64,000 nt of DNA, from the NCBI RefSeq assembly GCF_030124145.1, contig NZ_JASKMS010000002.1, forward strand, positions 62,001 to 126,000. The letters run 5' to 3'. Source of the DNA: Streptomyces sp. 378 (GTDB taxonomy: Bacteria > Actinomycetota > Actinomycetes > Streptomycetales > Streptomycetaceae). The translations under genes and the position numbers were made by a program. This document shows, piece by piece, positions 26,615 to 35,018 of this stretch. Position 1 is the first letter of the stretch. Each line of letters starts with the position of its first letter. The notes beneath the pieces are model-generated. The model saw only the letters and a program-made list of their open reading frames with translations, did no database searches and had not been told where the DNA came from.

Positions 26615-27703
26615 TCACGCCGCGGGAACGGATTTCCCTTCCCCGTGACCGTGGTAGCGCAGCAGGAGCATCGCGGCATCGTCGTGAGGCGGTCCGACGG
26701 AGTGCTGTGCAAGATCTTCACGCAGAGCCTTCAGGGCGCGGTGCGCGTCCGGGTCGTCCAACAGCTGCGCCCGCTCACCGACGGGATAGAAGCGGCCCTC
26801 CTCGTCGCGGGCCTCGGTGACGCCGTCGGTGTACAGCAGCAACTGCTCGCCTGGGGCGAAGTCCACCCGATAGGGAGCCGGGCTCTCGCTCGCATGCGCA
26901 CCGAGACCCAGCGGAAGCCCAAAGGCGAGCGGCTCCGGGAACTCGACCGTGCCGTCCCCCCGCACGACCATGGGGGCCGGATGCCCGTAGTTGAGGAAGA
27001 CCGCCTCACGCGCCGTTCCGATCTCGGCGAGGATCGCGGTGACGAACTTCTCCCCCTCCAACTCCCGGGCCATGCTCCGCTCCAGGCGCTCACCCACCCC
27101 TGAGAGGTCGGGCTCGTCGTATGCCGCCTCCCGAAAGGCACCCAGCACCACGGCCGCTGTCTCCACTGCGACCAGGCCCTTGCCCTGGACGTCCCCGACA
27201 ATGACTCGCACGCCGTACGGGGAGGCCACCACCTCGTACAGGTCCCCGCCGATCCGCGCCTCGGCGACCGCCGAGGTGTACGACACCGCCACGTGCAGTG
27301 GGCCCGCGGTCAGGGGTACGGGCCGCAAGAGCACCCGCTGGGCGACCTCCGCGATCGACCGCACGCTGGCCAGCTCCGCCTCCCGGCGCGACCGCGACAC
27401 CGCGGCCGCGACACCCACGCCGGTTACGCCGGCCACGGAGGCCAGCGCTGTGTAGCCCCGGCGCTCGTCAAACAGCCCGTCGTACAGCCCGAGCGCGATG
27501 CACAACACGAGGGCCGCGAGCCCGAACCCCGCCGTACGGCGCCATCCCCCGACCAGCCCGGCGAAGGCCGGCCCGAGGGACACCAGTGGCAGAAATCCGA
27601 CACCAGGTCCGGCCAGAACGTCCACCACAGCCACCACCGCCATCACCACGACCGGCATGCAGGACAGCAGCGTCCAACTCGACGGCGTCTTCTGGTCGGT
27701 CAT
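26615..27703 (-). CDS. Membrane-anchored PP2C (SpoIIE/RsbU-type) phosphatase
   Basis: In this 362-residue protein, residues ~10-105 contain four membrane helices and residues ~130-355 form a PP2C/SpoIIE domain with ARIGGDLYEVV, IVGDVQGKGLVAVE, LLYTDGVTEARDE and PHDDAAMLLLRY. The membrane-helix layout is typical of Streptomyces phosphatases thought to act on anti-sigma antagonists. GGAG lies before the ATG. The dyad operator at 27771 is 68 bp upstream. A decayed paralogue with the same context lies at 46.7-47.0 kb. Confidence 0.92.
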   Translation of the reverse strand: MTDQKTPSSWTLLSCMPVVVMAVVAVVDVLAGPGVGFLPLVSLGPAFAGLVGGWRRTAGFGLAALVLCIALGLYDGLFDERRGYTALASVAGVTGVGVAAAVSRSRREAELASVRSIAEVAQRVLLRPVPLTAGPLHVAVSYTSAVAEARIGGDLYEVVASPYGVRVIVGDVQGKGLVAVETAAVVLGAFREAAYDEPDLSGVGERLERSMARELEGEKFVTAILAEIGTAREAVFLNYGHPAPMVVRGDGTVEFPEPLAFGLPLGLGAHASESPAPYRVDFAPGEQLLLYTDGVTEARDEEGRFYPVGERAQLLDDPDAHRALKALREDLAQHSVGPPHDDAAMLLLRYHGHGEGKSVPAA

Positions 27704-27770
27704 GCGGTACTCCTGCAGTGTCGCGGCTGTCGAGAGCCGCCGAACTTCCTGCAGGCGCCCCTCCCCATCT

Positions 27771-27783
27771 TTAGGCTATGCAA
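27771..27783. promoter_or_regulatory. Dyad operator copy 3 (TTAGGCTATGCAA)
   Basis: It lies 68 bp upstream of the PP2C gene start (minus) and about 70 bp before the nitroreductase remnant (plus). Equivalent to copy 9 at 47008 in the duplicate module. Confidence 0.6.
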
Positions 27784-27853
27784 CGGTGTGCTCCGGAGGA
27801 CGACTCTCGCCCTGGGTCCTTTACCCAATCGAGTCCCAAGGCTGTCATTTCCG

Positions 27854-28147
27854 ATGCACGGAAGGCGGCCACGCCCGACAGAGACACCACACCCCGCCAC
27901 CCCGGCCCCGCACTGGTTGGCACCGACTGGCCCTACGCTGCCAATCTACGTGCCGGGAGCGGGACTTGCCCCCCTCGTCGGCAAGCGAATCCTTCTGCCG
28001 CACCACACCGGGCGGCTCTGCGAGCGCGACCACGCGGACATCGGCGAAAAGTCGTTCCACCCCGCAGGACAGACCACCCCCAGACCATCCCCTTCGCAGT
28101 CTCGCCACCGCCGACCACTACGGCCGACCCCGGCCCTACGCCAGTGA
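27854..28147 (+). pseudogene. Remnant of an F420-type (DDN family) nitroreductase
   Basis: Codons 27878-28015 read TETPHPATPAPHWLAPTG, then YVPGAGLAPLVGKRILLPHH and TGR. They align with RETPETRSPLPTGWRRLAAR, RVGLGPVLGKRFLLLHHVGR of the intact gene at 47071. The remaining ~120 residues, with the F420-binding core, are missing and the downstream frame is unrelated. The flanking dyad operators and a 33-bp block after the gene are shared with the intact copy, so this is a paralogous module that lost its nitroreductase. Confidence 0.75.
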
Positions 28148-28186
28148 TCGCGGAATTCCTCTCGAAGACATACTGGCGATCTGTTT

Positions 28187-28199
28187 TTGCCCTGTGCAA
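28187..28199. promoter_or_regulatory. Dyad operator copy 4 (TTGCCCTGTGCAA)
   Basis: It sits in a 33-bp block (28172-28204) that matches 47610-47642 at 28 positions. Its 13-mer is the exact reverse complement of the copy at 45045. It lies 124 bp upstream of the gene at 28323. Confidence 0.6.
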
Positions 28200-28322
28200 T
28201 GATCGGATCACGGGGCTGACCGACGGCCGGTCGGGCACAGGACAACCCTCCAGCCGCCGGTCAGCCTCCTCACACAGACAGTAGCCGCGAGCACGCAGCA
28301 CTTCCCGGGAGGAACAGGTGAC

Positions 28323-28838
28323 GTGACCATCCCAGATCCGGACAGAGAAGGAACGCCGGACCACCCTGATGCCATGCCATCCATCAGCGACGAAATCTGG
28401 TTGCGATTCCTGACGGACGACGAGCGAGCCATTCGCGAGTCCGCCCTCAAAGAGCCCTCCGCACGGGAGCGGGCGCGCGCTCGGCATCCCAGCCATCGCG
28501 ACACCGGCCCAGAAGGCCGCTGCGGTCCACCTCCGGCCCACGCTCCGGCAGACGGCGGGGCGGAGGCAGTCGGTGACCTGTGGCACCCCGACGATCCACA
28601 ACCGACGTGGCGAGAACTCGACGGTCGTGGCAGGTTCCGCCGGTTCGGTCGGCTGATCGCCACGGCCGCGGCCATCGCTGTGGCCCTCGGGGCCTGGTCC
28701 TGGCTGTCCACCACAGCGGGCACACCGCGTACCGAACCGGGCGGCAGTACTGTCCGAGAACTGGAAACGGCGCCGAAGGCAGTGCCTACGCCAAGCCCCG
28801 CGCCGCCAGGCACTCTCGAGGGGTCGCTGCAACAGTGA
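28323..28838 (+). CDS. Hypothetical single-helix membrane protein
   Basis: This is a 171-residue protein with an N-terminal cytosolic part (SISDEIWLRFLTDDERAIRE), one membrane helix at about residues 108-125 (FGRLIATAAAIAVALGAWSW) and an outer Thr/Pro-rich tail. The pattern is seen in uncharacterised Streptomyces proteins that resemble small anti-sigma-like membrane proteins, but I cannot assign a family. GTG start with GGGAGGAA upstream. A dyad operator lies 124 bp upstream. Confidence 0.6.
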   Translation: MTIPDPDREGTPDHPDAMPSISDEIWLRFLTDDERAIRESALKEPSARERARARHPSHRDTGPEGRCGPPPAHAPADGGAEAVGDLWHPDDPQPTWRELDGRGRFRRFGRLIATAAAIAVALGAWSWLSTTAGTPRTEPGGSTVRELETAPKAVPTPSPAPPGTLEGSLQQ

Positions 28839-28942
28839 TCACTGACGTGTGCCGGCGAGCAGGTCGGACACGCGCTCAACCAGGTTCTCCCAGGCGGCCA
28901 CGACAGCACGAGGACGGTCGGACTCTCCGTGGACCGCGGCCG

Positions 28943-30088
28943 TCACAGGGTCCGCTTCCGCCAGGAGGACGAGGAGCTCAGCCAGGACGTGACGCGGCTG
29001 ATGTCGGAAGAAGTGACGATGCCGGCCAGTCGGTTGCCTTCCAGTACGAGGGCGCGGTGGGCGGGATGGGCCTGCAACTCGGGAACCAGCCGGGCGAGCG
29101 GGTCGTCGGGGCGGGGAGTCGGCAGGTCGTCGACCGGCACCATCACCTGGGTGACGGGGATGGAGGGCCGTTCCTTCTCGGCGACCACGTCGGCGCCCTT
29201 GAAGGTGACCAGACCGGCCGCGATGTTGTCGGCGTCGACGACGGGGAAGGCCGAGTGTCGGTAGCGGAAACGGGGGTCGGCCAGGAACTCGCTGATCGTG
29301 GTGGCGGCCGGGACGGTCACGGGGTCGGGCGTCATCGCGTCCCTCACCGGGATTCCGCCCAGAAGTTCACGCAGTTTCGCCTGGCCGCCCTCCGCCGTGG
29401 CCACCGCGATGACGAACCAGCCGATGACCACCAGCCAGATGCCGCTGAAGACGGCTCCGACCAGGACGAGGTACAGGCCGAGAGCCACCAGCGTCCATCC
29501 CAGGAACCGTCCCGCAGCCGTGGCCACCACGGTGGCACGTAGCGGGCTACCGGTTTTCCACCACACCGCCGCTCGCAACAGCCGGCCGCCGTCCAGGGGC
29601 GCGGCCGGCAGGGTGTTGAAGACGGCCAGCAGGATGTTGATCCCCGCGAGCCAGGCCAGCGCCGCCACCACGAGTCCGGCATCGGAGTACGCGGCCAGCA
29701 ATCCGGCGGCCAGAGCGAACAGCCCGCCGAGCAGCAAGCTGACCAGCGGCCCCACACCCGCTATGCGCAGCTCCGCTCCGGGCGTGGTCGCCTCGCTTCT
29801 GAGCCGCGCGAGTCCGCCGAGCAGCCACAGGGTGATGTCCTCGACGGCCACTCCGTTGCGACGGGCCACCAGTGCGTGGCTGATCTCATGAGCCAGCAGC
29901 GACAGCAGGAACAGCGCCGCGGTCACTCCTGACGCAAGCCAGTACTGCCACGCCGGGCGGTCGGGATGGGCCTCACGGAAGCTGCCGCTTGCCAGCCCGA
30001 GCAGGATCAGGACGAAGATGACCAGGACGCTCCAGTGCACCCCCACCCGGATACCGGCCACACGGCCCAGTGAGAACGTCGCCCGCAT
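28943..30088 (-). CDS. Site-2 protease family metalloprotease with CBS pair
   Basis: This is a 381-residue intramembrane zinc protease of the M50/Rip3 (SpoIVFB-like) type. The HExxH motif is H67-E68-x2-H71 in LLAHEISHAL; the third ligand is Asp166 in NTLPAAPLDGGR. Six membrane helices span residues 15-235, and a CBS domain pair covers ~245-365 (VRDAMTPDPVTVPAATTISE, VTQVMVPVDDLPTP). CBS pairs usually bind adenine nucleotides and would gate proteolysis. The ATG follows GGGAGGTGG. The substrate, perhaps a membrane anti-sigma factor, is not adjacent. Confidence 0.92.
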   Translation of the reverse strand: MRATFSLGRVAGIRVGVHWSVLVIFVLILLGLASGSFREAHPDRPAWQYWLASGVTAALFLLSLLAHEISHALVARRNGVAVEDITLWLLGGLARLRSEATTPGAELRIAGVGPLVSLLLGGLFALAAGLLAAYSDAGLVVAALAWLAGINILLAVFNTLPAAPLDGGRLLRAAVWWKTGSPLRATVVATAAGRFLGWTLVALGLYLVLVGAVFSGIWLVVIGWFVIAVATAEGGQAKLRELLGGIPVRDAMTPDPVTVPAATTISEFLADPRFRYRHSAFPVVDADNIAAGLVTFKGADVVAEKERPSIPVTQVMVPVDDLPTPRPDDPLARLVPELQAHPAHRALVLEGNRLAGIVTSSDISRVTSWLSSSSSWRKRTL

Positions 30089-30206
30089 AGCAGCCACCTC
30101 CCGGTTCGTCCCGCCGCCCGGTCGGTCCCACCTGGACTCCTCGACCCCACCCGGACCCCGGCAACAGCCGAGCCTCTGAGTGGCACCTGTGCGCGAGATG
30201 AGGACG

Positions 30207-30551
30207 TCAGTGCCCGAAGATGTGCCGATCGCGACGGCGGTGGCCTGATCGGGACGGCTTCGGGTGTCGTCCCTCTCGGTCCTCTGTCGTCCAGTTGGCC
30301 GACGGGGATGCGGAGGTCTCATGCATGTGCCGATGATGCCGTTTTTGTCCGGCCGAGAGCATCGCCAGTCCGAGACAGAAGATCAGCGTCAGTGCCACGC
30401 CCGAGAGGAAGACTCCAGGCGGGGTCAGCGTCGCGATCTGGTTGCCGAAGATCTCCACCGTGTACTCGGGGCCGCCCGAGAAGTTCTCCACGACGGCGAT
30501 GACCGCGAACGCGCCGGTGGCCAGCACGAGCAGAAGCGCCAGCAGAAGCAT
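30207..30551 (-). CDS. Small two-helix membrane protein
   Basis: This 114-residue protein has two membrane helices (LLLALLLVLATGAFAVIAVV and FLSGVALTLIFCLGLAML) and a basic C-terminal tail rich in His and Arg. Between the helices is YTVEIFGNQIATLTPPGVFL. The topology resembles LapA/DUF1049-like proteins, but family membership is unsure. GAGGTAAGAG precedes the ATG. It is followed on the same strand by the S2P gene after 118 bp. Upstream, a 13-base CTTTGCCCCCTCC motif is repeated. Confidence 0.6.
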   Translation of the reverse strand: MLLLALLLVLATGAFAVIAVVENFSGGPEYTVEIFGNQIATLTPPGVFLSGVALTLIFCLGLAMLSAGQKRHHRHMHETSASPSANWTTEDREGRHPKPSRSGHRRRDRHIFGH

Positions 30552-30707
30552 CGCTCTTACCTCCTCTGCCTCTTTGCCCCCTCCCCTTTGCCCCCTCCTC
30601 ATGCCTTTGTGACGGATTACCCCCCAGCCAGGCGCCTGACACAGGTTTTCGATACCGGCCACAGCCGACGCCGGTTTGCGCGGCTGTCGGGCGGGCACCC
30701 CAGCCGC

Positions 30708-31259
30708 ATGAACACGCGGGACGAGAGAGCGTCCGGCGCGAGACATCGGCGAAGGCCCCGCCGGCTCCTCGCGGCGCTCGTGGCCGCACCGTTGCTCGCG
30801 GGCTGCGTTCTGGTCGAGGACGACGATCCGGGTGCGTCGCGGACTTCTCCGGGGGGCGCGCGCGAGGTACCGCTGCGGGTCATGGAGCAGGATGGCAGGA
30901 CGCTGGCGTTCGTCCCGGTCAGCATCGAAGGCCGGGGGCCCTTCTCTTTCGCCCTGGACACCGGGGCCTCCACGAGCGTCGTCGGCGAGGAGGTCGCCGA
31001 CCGGGTGGGCCTGGAACGCACCGGCGAGCGACGCTCGGTGAGCGGGGTCATCGGCACGGGGGAGGTTCCCGTCGCCCGGGTGGACCGGTGGGAGGTCGGC
31101 GAGGTACGTCTCGACCCGGGTGAGGTCACGGTCATCGACCTGGGGCCTCCCAGGGGAAGCCAAGGCATTCAGGGCCTGCTCGGTTCGGATGTGCTCAGCG
31201 ACTTCGGCTCGATCACCGTCGACTACGACGACGGCACCCTCACCCTCCCCGCCGCGTGA
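30708..31259 (+). CDS. Lipoprotein with retropepsin-like aspartic protease domain
   Basis: This 183-residue protein has a basic signal peptide ending in lipobox LLAGC (Cys33). The mature domain has the active-site FALDTGASTSVV (Asp84), the flap-like GVIGTGEVPVARV and a C-terminal GLLGSDVLSDFGSITVDYDD, matching single-domain aspartyl proteases that work as homodimers. Such extracellular retropepsins are uncommon in bacteria and their substrates are mostly unknown. It is followed by a 107-bp inverted-repeat element. Confidence 0.85.
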   Translation: MNTRDERASGARHRRRPRRLLAALVAAPLLAGCVLVEDDDPGASRTSPGGAREVPLRVMEQDGRTLAFVPVSIEGRGPFSFALDTGASTSVVGEEVADRVGLERTGERRSVSGVIGTGEVPVARVDRWEVGEVRLDPGEVTVIDLGPPRGSQGIQGLLGSDVLSDFGSITVDYDDGTLTLPAA

Positions 31260-31265
31260 CGACGC

Positions 31266-31372
31266 CTAGGCCCCTTCTGATGGATCTCCGCGGGAGAAGG
31301 AGCGGCGTTCGGTGCGTGCTCTCGGCGTGCCGGGCGTCGCGACGCCGCGGAGATCCATCAGAAGGGGCCTAG
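31266..31372. repeat. 107-bp element with 28-bp perfect terminal inverted repeats
   Basis: Arms 31266-31293 and 31345-31372 are perfect inverted copies, each starting with CTAGGCCCCTTCTGATGGAT and joined by a 51-base GC-rich centre. It may be a miniature transposable element (an IS5-like group targets CTAG/YTAR) or simply a very strong terminator for the protease gene. No transposase is present. Confidence 0.8.
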
Positions 31373-31436
31373 CGCCGCAGGGCCGTCCCCGTCCGCTCGA
31401 CACCCCAACATGTCCGGAGAGATCCTGAACGAGTAG

Positions 31437-31458
31437 CCCGCACGGGTTACCGTGCGGG
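31437..31458. promoter_or_regulatory. Hairpin/operator just upstream of the PRC-barrel operon
   Basis: CCCGCACGG-GTTA-CCGTGCGGG, a perfect 9-bp inverted repeat ending 17 bases before the first start codon and next to its AGAGGAG ribosome site. It could act as an mRNA hairpin controlling translation or as a repressor site. Confidence 0.5.
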
Positions 31459-31475
31459 GGAAGAGGAGCACCGAA

Positions 31476-31625
31476 ATGGAATGGTGGAGCTGGCTCATCA
31501 TCGCGCTCGCGGTCCTCGCCGCCGTCGCCGTCTGCGTCGCGGTGCTGCAGGCGCGGCGCCGGTCCGGTGGAGTGATAGCGCAGGGTCGCCGCCCTCCGGG
31601 CAAAGGGGGAGGACGGACGTCATGA
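31476..31625 (+). CDS. Small single-helix membrane protein (49 residues)
   Basis: A 49-codon gene with GAGGAG before the ATG. Residues 3-25 form a membrane helix (WWSWLIIALAVLAAVAVCVA) followed by a basic tail. Its stop overlaps the next start (ATGA), so it is coupled to the PRC-barrel genes and probably anchors or partners them. I recognise no family. Confidence 0.65.
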   Translation: MEWWSWLIIALAVLAAVAVCVAVLQARRRSGGVIAQGRRPPGKGGGRTS

Positions 31626-32191
31626 CCGTCTACATGCGAGCCGGCGAGATCGCCAAGAAGCCCGTGGTGACCCTGGCGGGGGACGACATCGGGCAGGTCA
31701 AGGACCTCGTCTTCGACTCCTCGACCGGCGACATCCGTTGCTTCACCCTCGCCGGCCGCGGCCTGCTGGCGGGTCCGCTCCATCGCGCCCTGCTGTGGAG
31801 GAACGTCCACGCCCTGGGACCGCACGCGGTCATGGTCCGCGACGAGAACGCACTGGAGGAGGACGACACCGCCGCCGGGCCGGGCGAGGACGAGCGCGCC
31901 GGGGTCAACGTACTGGGTGTCGCGATCACGACCCGCAGCGGCACACGGCTGGGAGTCGTCACCGACGCTGTCATCGCGACCGGCCGGAATCCGGCGGTGG
32001 CGGGCTACGAGGTGGAAACCGCCGAGCGCCGACGTGTTCTCCTGCCCGCCGCCGGCCCCGTCACCGTCTCCGGTGAACGCATCCTCGTCCCCGACGCCAC
32101 CGCGGAGCACAGCGCGGGGGACCTCGAAGGGTTCGGTGCCGCCGTGGAAGGGCTGCGCAACCATCCCCCGCACGAGCCGCAGGAGGACTGA
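31622..32191 (+). CDS. PRC-barrel protein
   Basis: This 189-residue protein has two PRC-barrel-like units: residues ~1-80 (GDDIGQVKDLVFDSSTGDIR) and ~95-160 (TTRSGTRLGVVTDAVIATGR). PRC-barrels mediate protein or RNA contacts in RimM, photosystem and cell-envelope proteins. The gene is coupled to the small membrane protein upstream and lies 3 bp before the next PRC-barrel gene. A structural or scaffolding role at the membrane is possible but not shown. Confidence 0.8.
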   Translation: MTVYMRAGEIAKKPVVTLAGDDIGQVKDLVFDSSTGDIRCFTLAGRGLLAGPLHRALLWRNVHALGPHAVMVRDENALEEDDTAAGPGEDERAGVNVLGVAITTRSGTRLGVVTDAVIATGRNPAVAGYEVETAERRRVLLPAAGPVTVSGERILVPDATAEHSAGDLEGFGAAVEGLRNHPPHEPQED

Positions 32192-32194
32192 CCG

Positions 32195-32635
32195 ATGCTG
32201 CTCAGCAAGGCTCAGGGCAGGGCTGTCGTGGACTTGGCGACGGCCGAGACCATCGGAACGCTCGCCGCGTGCACCGTCGCCCCTTCACCGTCGCGTATCG
32301 CCGGTCTGCGCCTGAAGACGCGCGGACGGGGACACCACGCTCTCCTCTGGGAAGACGTCCAGTCCTTCGGACCGGACGCGGTGTCCATCGAGGAGGCCGA
32401 CCGCATCCGCGACGAGAAGGAGATGGACACCGGCGATCACGCCCACGCCGTGCACGACCCCGTAGGGAAGGCCGTTCTGACCGAAACGGGGCTCGAGATG
32501 GGCACGGTGATGGACGTGGAGTTCGACGAGCAGTCAGGACGCGTCTCCCGCCTGCTGACCGGGGATGAGCAGATTCCGGGCGACGACCTCATCGGAGTGG
32601 GCAGCTACGCGGTGGTGGTCACCGCCCCGCGGTGA
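32195..32635 (+). CDS. PRC-barrel protein, second gene of the operon
   Basis: This 146-residue protein has two PRC-like repeats (KAQGRAVVDLATAETIGTLA; VGKAVLTETGLEMGTVMDVE). It shares length and repeat plan with the preceding gene and probably arose with it by duplication. A GTGA overlap at its stop could start a 37-codon frame. Confidence 0.78.
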   Translation: MLLSKAQGRAVVDLATAETIGTLAACTVAPSPSRIAGLRLKTRGRGHHALLWEDVQSFGPDAVSIEEADRIRDEKEMDTGDHAHAVHDPVGKAVLTETGLEMGTVMDVEFDEQSGRVSRLLTGDEQIPGDDLIGVGSYAVVVTAPR

Positions 32636-32745
32636 CGCGCGTCTTCCCGCTGTGGCCGTGGATCGTATGCGCCGTCCACGTGACGGTGGTGTCGGCCCTC
32701 GACCTGCTGGTGGAAGCGTGCGCCGGCTGCTCATCGGCTCAGTGA
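32632..32745 (+). CDS. Possible coupled 37-residue membrane peptide
   Basis: The GTG overlaps the PRC-barrel stop (GTGA) and opens VFPLWPWIVCAVHVTVVSAL then DLLVEACAGC before a TGA. The hydrophobic core and coupling suggest a small membrane partner; there is no independent ribosome site or known family. Confidence 0.35.
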   Translation: MTRVFPLWPWIVCAVHVTVVSALDLLVEACAGCSSAQ

Positions 32746-32888
32746 GCAGTGAATCCCTGCACACGGCCCACCGCCCCGTCGCCGTCCGTCCCGTTCCTCC
32801 GATCGGACCAACGGCTGAAGCGCCACAGTGGTGGCGTGGCATGCCTGACAGCATCGGATGTGTGCCACCCGGACCCAGAAGGAATGGC

Positions 32889-33443
32889 ATGAGACTTGCT
32901 CTGAGGACGTCGAAGCCGTGGCGCAGGGCGGTCACGCTCATGGTGGTGGGCTGTCTCGCCGCTGTCTGGGGCGTTACCGGGTGCGGCAGTGAGGACAACG
33001 ATTACAACCCCCCTGGCGCCAACGCGCGTGTCGGTCCGGTCCTGATTCGTTACGCCCATATCGCCGAGCCCCCGGACGGCCCGTGGGAGACGGGGGACGA
33101 CGCCCCCTTCTACGTTTGGTTGTTCAACCAGGGGCAGCGCACCGACAGGCTGCTCGGCGCGGAGACGACCGTCGCCCGGTCCGTCGACATCGTGAACGCC
33201 GAGGGCGCCGAACGAGGGCCGGTCGCACTCCCCTCCGGCAAACTCGTCGAACTGGAGAGGGGAAGCACACACCTGCTGCTCAGAGATGTGCGCCGACAGA
33301 TCCGGGGCGGGGACTACGTGTGGATCACCCTCCGCTTCGAACGCGCCGGCGAGATCGCCCTGCAGGTGCACTCCCAGATCCCCACGTACGTCGACGACGA
33401 GGCCACCGACGCACCGGGACTGACATCCCCTTCGCCGGAATGA
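32889..33443 (+). CDS. Lipoprotein, PCuAC/DUF461-like
   Basis: This 184-residue protein has a lipobox GVTGC (Cys32). The mature domain (GPVLIRYAHIAEPPDGPWET, YVWLFNQGQRTDRLLGAETT, KLVELERGSTHLLLRDVRRQ) follows the copper-chaperone PCuAC beta-sandwich plan. However, the usual Met/His copper ligands (H-M-x10-M-x21-H-x-M) are not evident, so copper binding is doubtful. AAGGAA precedes the ATG. Its neighbour is the SGNH-hydrolase gene, 61 bp downstream. Confidence 0.72.
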   Translation: MRLALRTSKPWRRAVTLMVVGCLAAVWGVTGCGSEDNDYNPPGANARVGPVLIRYAHIAEPPDGPWETGDDAPFYVWLFNQGQRTDRLLGAETTVARSVDIVNAEGAERGPVALPSGKLVELERGSTHLLLRDVRRQIRGGDYVWITLRFERAGEIALQVHSQIPTYVDDEATDAPGLTSPSPE

Positions 33444-33504
33444 CGGTTGCGCCGGTGCGACGGCCGAGACCCGGCACCGCGCCGGCGGCACCGGGACAGG
33501 ACCG

Positions 33505-34947
33505 GTGAAACCGAGGCGGCAACGACCGGCCCGGCGCGAGCCCGGTCGGCGGCGACACAGGGTAGTGATCATCGCTTGGTACGCCTTGGGGCTTTCGGGG
33601 CTGGCGCTGGCCGCGGTGTGGCTGGCTGTGCGGATCACCCCGTTGCAACCGGTGTCCGCGGCCGGCCAGACGGTGCGCGTGGGCGCCGCCCCGCTCGGCT
33701 GGAGCCTGTCCGGCCCCGGCCGGCTCGATCTGTTCGGCCAGACGCTCCCGACAAGACCGCACTTCGAAGGGCCGATCAGACCCCGGCTGGAGCTGACCCG
33801 CATCAAGGAGGACGCGGAGGTGGCTCGCCTGCTGCGGTCCGGCGATCACCAACGGCTCACCCTTGAGGTGGGACGGAAGCTGGCGTCGGGCTGGATCCGC
33901 TACGGCGCCTGGCAGACCGCGGTGGCCGCCGGGCTGGTTGCGCTTCCGCTGCTCGCCTGGACGGGCCTGCGCCGCATACCGCCCGGCAGGACCGTCCTGG
34001 TCCTGGCCACCGGCCTGGCCCTGGTCACCGCGGTCAACACCGTCGGTCTCCACCTGCTGGCCTCGGACACCCCGCAGGTGCTGCGCGAGGTACGGTCGCT
34101 GCGAGATCTCGTCGGCGCCAGCCCCTCGGCCCCGGTACCCAGGGCCGAAGGCCCGCCCCTGGGCGAGGTGCGGGCGGTGGCCCTGGGAGACTCGACCGCC
34201 GCGGGCACCGGCAATCGCCCCCTGCCCGACCCCAGCGACCTCGACCGGGCATGTCAGCGCAGTGCGGACTCGTACCCCGAGGCGCTGGCCCGTGCCAACG
34301 ACTGGAAGGTGCTCAACCTCGCCTGCTCCGGCGCCACGGTCCGTGACGGCGTCCTGGGTGTACAGATCCTCGGAGAACGGGTGGCCCCACCGCAGTTCGC
34401 CCAGGCCCAGCGAGCCACCGAGGCGTTCGCCGTCATGGTCAGTGTCGGGGCCAACGACGTGCGCTGGTCGGACCTGGTCCAGCTGTGCGCCATCTCTCCG
34501 TCGTGCGACGACCGCGCCTCAACGGCCTTTTTCCAGAACCGCCTCGCCCGCTTCGCCCTGGACTACCGCACGCTTCTGCGCCGTCTGGGCGCCCTCCCCC
34601 AGCACCCGTCGGTGCTGGTCAACGAGTACTACGATCCCTTCGGCCCGGACGTCGGCTGCCTGAGCGACGAAGGTCTCACCCGGCGCAAAGCAGAGGTGCT
34701 GAGCTCACGACTGGCCGCCCTCAACACCGTCCTGCGCCAGGGAGCCGAGGCCGCGGGCTTCACCACGGTGAAGCCGGACTTCGAGGGACACCGCCTGTGC
34801 AGTGCCCAGCCGTACGTCCAAGGGCCGGCGGACCGCGCCCCGCTGCACCCGACGGCCGCCGGAGCACTGGCCCTCGCCCTCTCCAACCAGCAAGCCCTCC
34901 CCGCAGACGCACACGGACCGCCCGCCTGGTCATCTTTTTCCGATTAA
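33505..34947 (+). CDS. Membrane-bound SGNH/GDSL hydrolase
   Basis: This 480-residue protein has an N-terminal membrane helix (residues ~20-42), two further helices (~135-155 and ~163-186) and an extracellular SGNH hydrolase domain from ~220. Block I is ALGDSTAAGTGN (Ser230), block III VSVGANDVRW and block V APLHPTAAG with the catalytic His. It probably hydrolyses an ester on a cell-wall or exopolymer substrate. The GTG start has AGGACCG upstream; the start could be slightly different. Confidence 0.8.
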   Translation: MKPRRQRPARREPGRRRHRVVIIAWYALGLSGLALAAVWLAVRITPLQPVSAAGQTVRVGAAPLGWSLSGPGRLDLFGQTLPTRPHFEGPIRPRLELTRIKEDAEVARLLRSGDHQRLTLEVGRKLASGWIRYGAWQTAVAAGLVALPLLAWTGLRRIPPGRTVLVLATGLALVTAVNTVGLHLLASDTPQVLREVRSLRDLVGASPSAPVPRAEGPPLGEVRAVALGDSTAAGTGNRPLPDPSDLDRACQRSADSYPEALARANDWKVLNLACSGATVRDGVLGVQILGERVAPPQFAQAQRATEAFAVMVSVGANDVRWSDLVQLCAISPSCDDRASTAFFQNRLARFALDYRTLLRRLGALPQHPSVLVNEYYDPFGPDVGCLSDEGLTRRKAEVLSSRLAALNTVLRQGAEAAGFTTVKPDFEGHRLCSAQPYVQGPADRAPLHPTAAGALALALSNQQALPADAHGPPAWSSFSD

Positions 34948-35018
34948 GACCGACTGGCCTAGAGTTTGAAGGGATTGCACCGTTCACACACCAGCTCTGA
35001 GAGCGGAAGGTGACCGCC

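Noticed and set aside
27293..28202. Plus-strand frames covering the PP2C gene and running to 28.2 kb
   Set aside because: Only codons 27878-28015 show homology (nitroreductase remnant). The rest is antisense to the phosphatase or unrelated.
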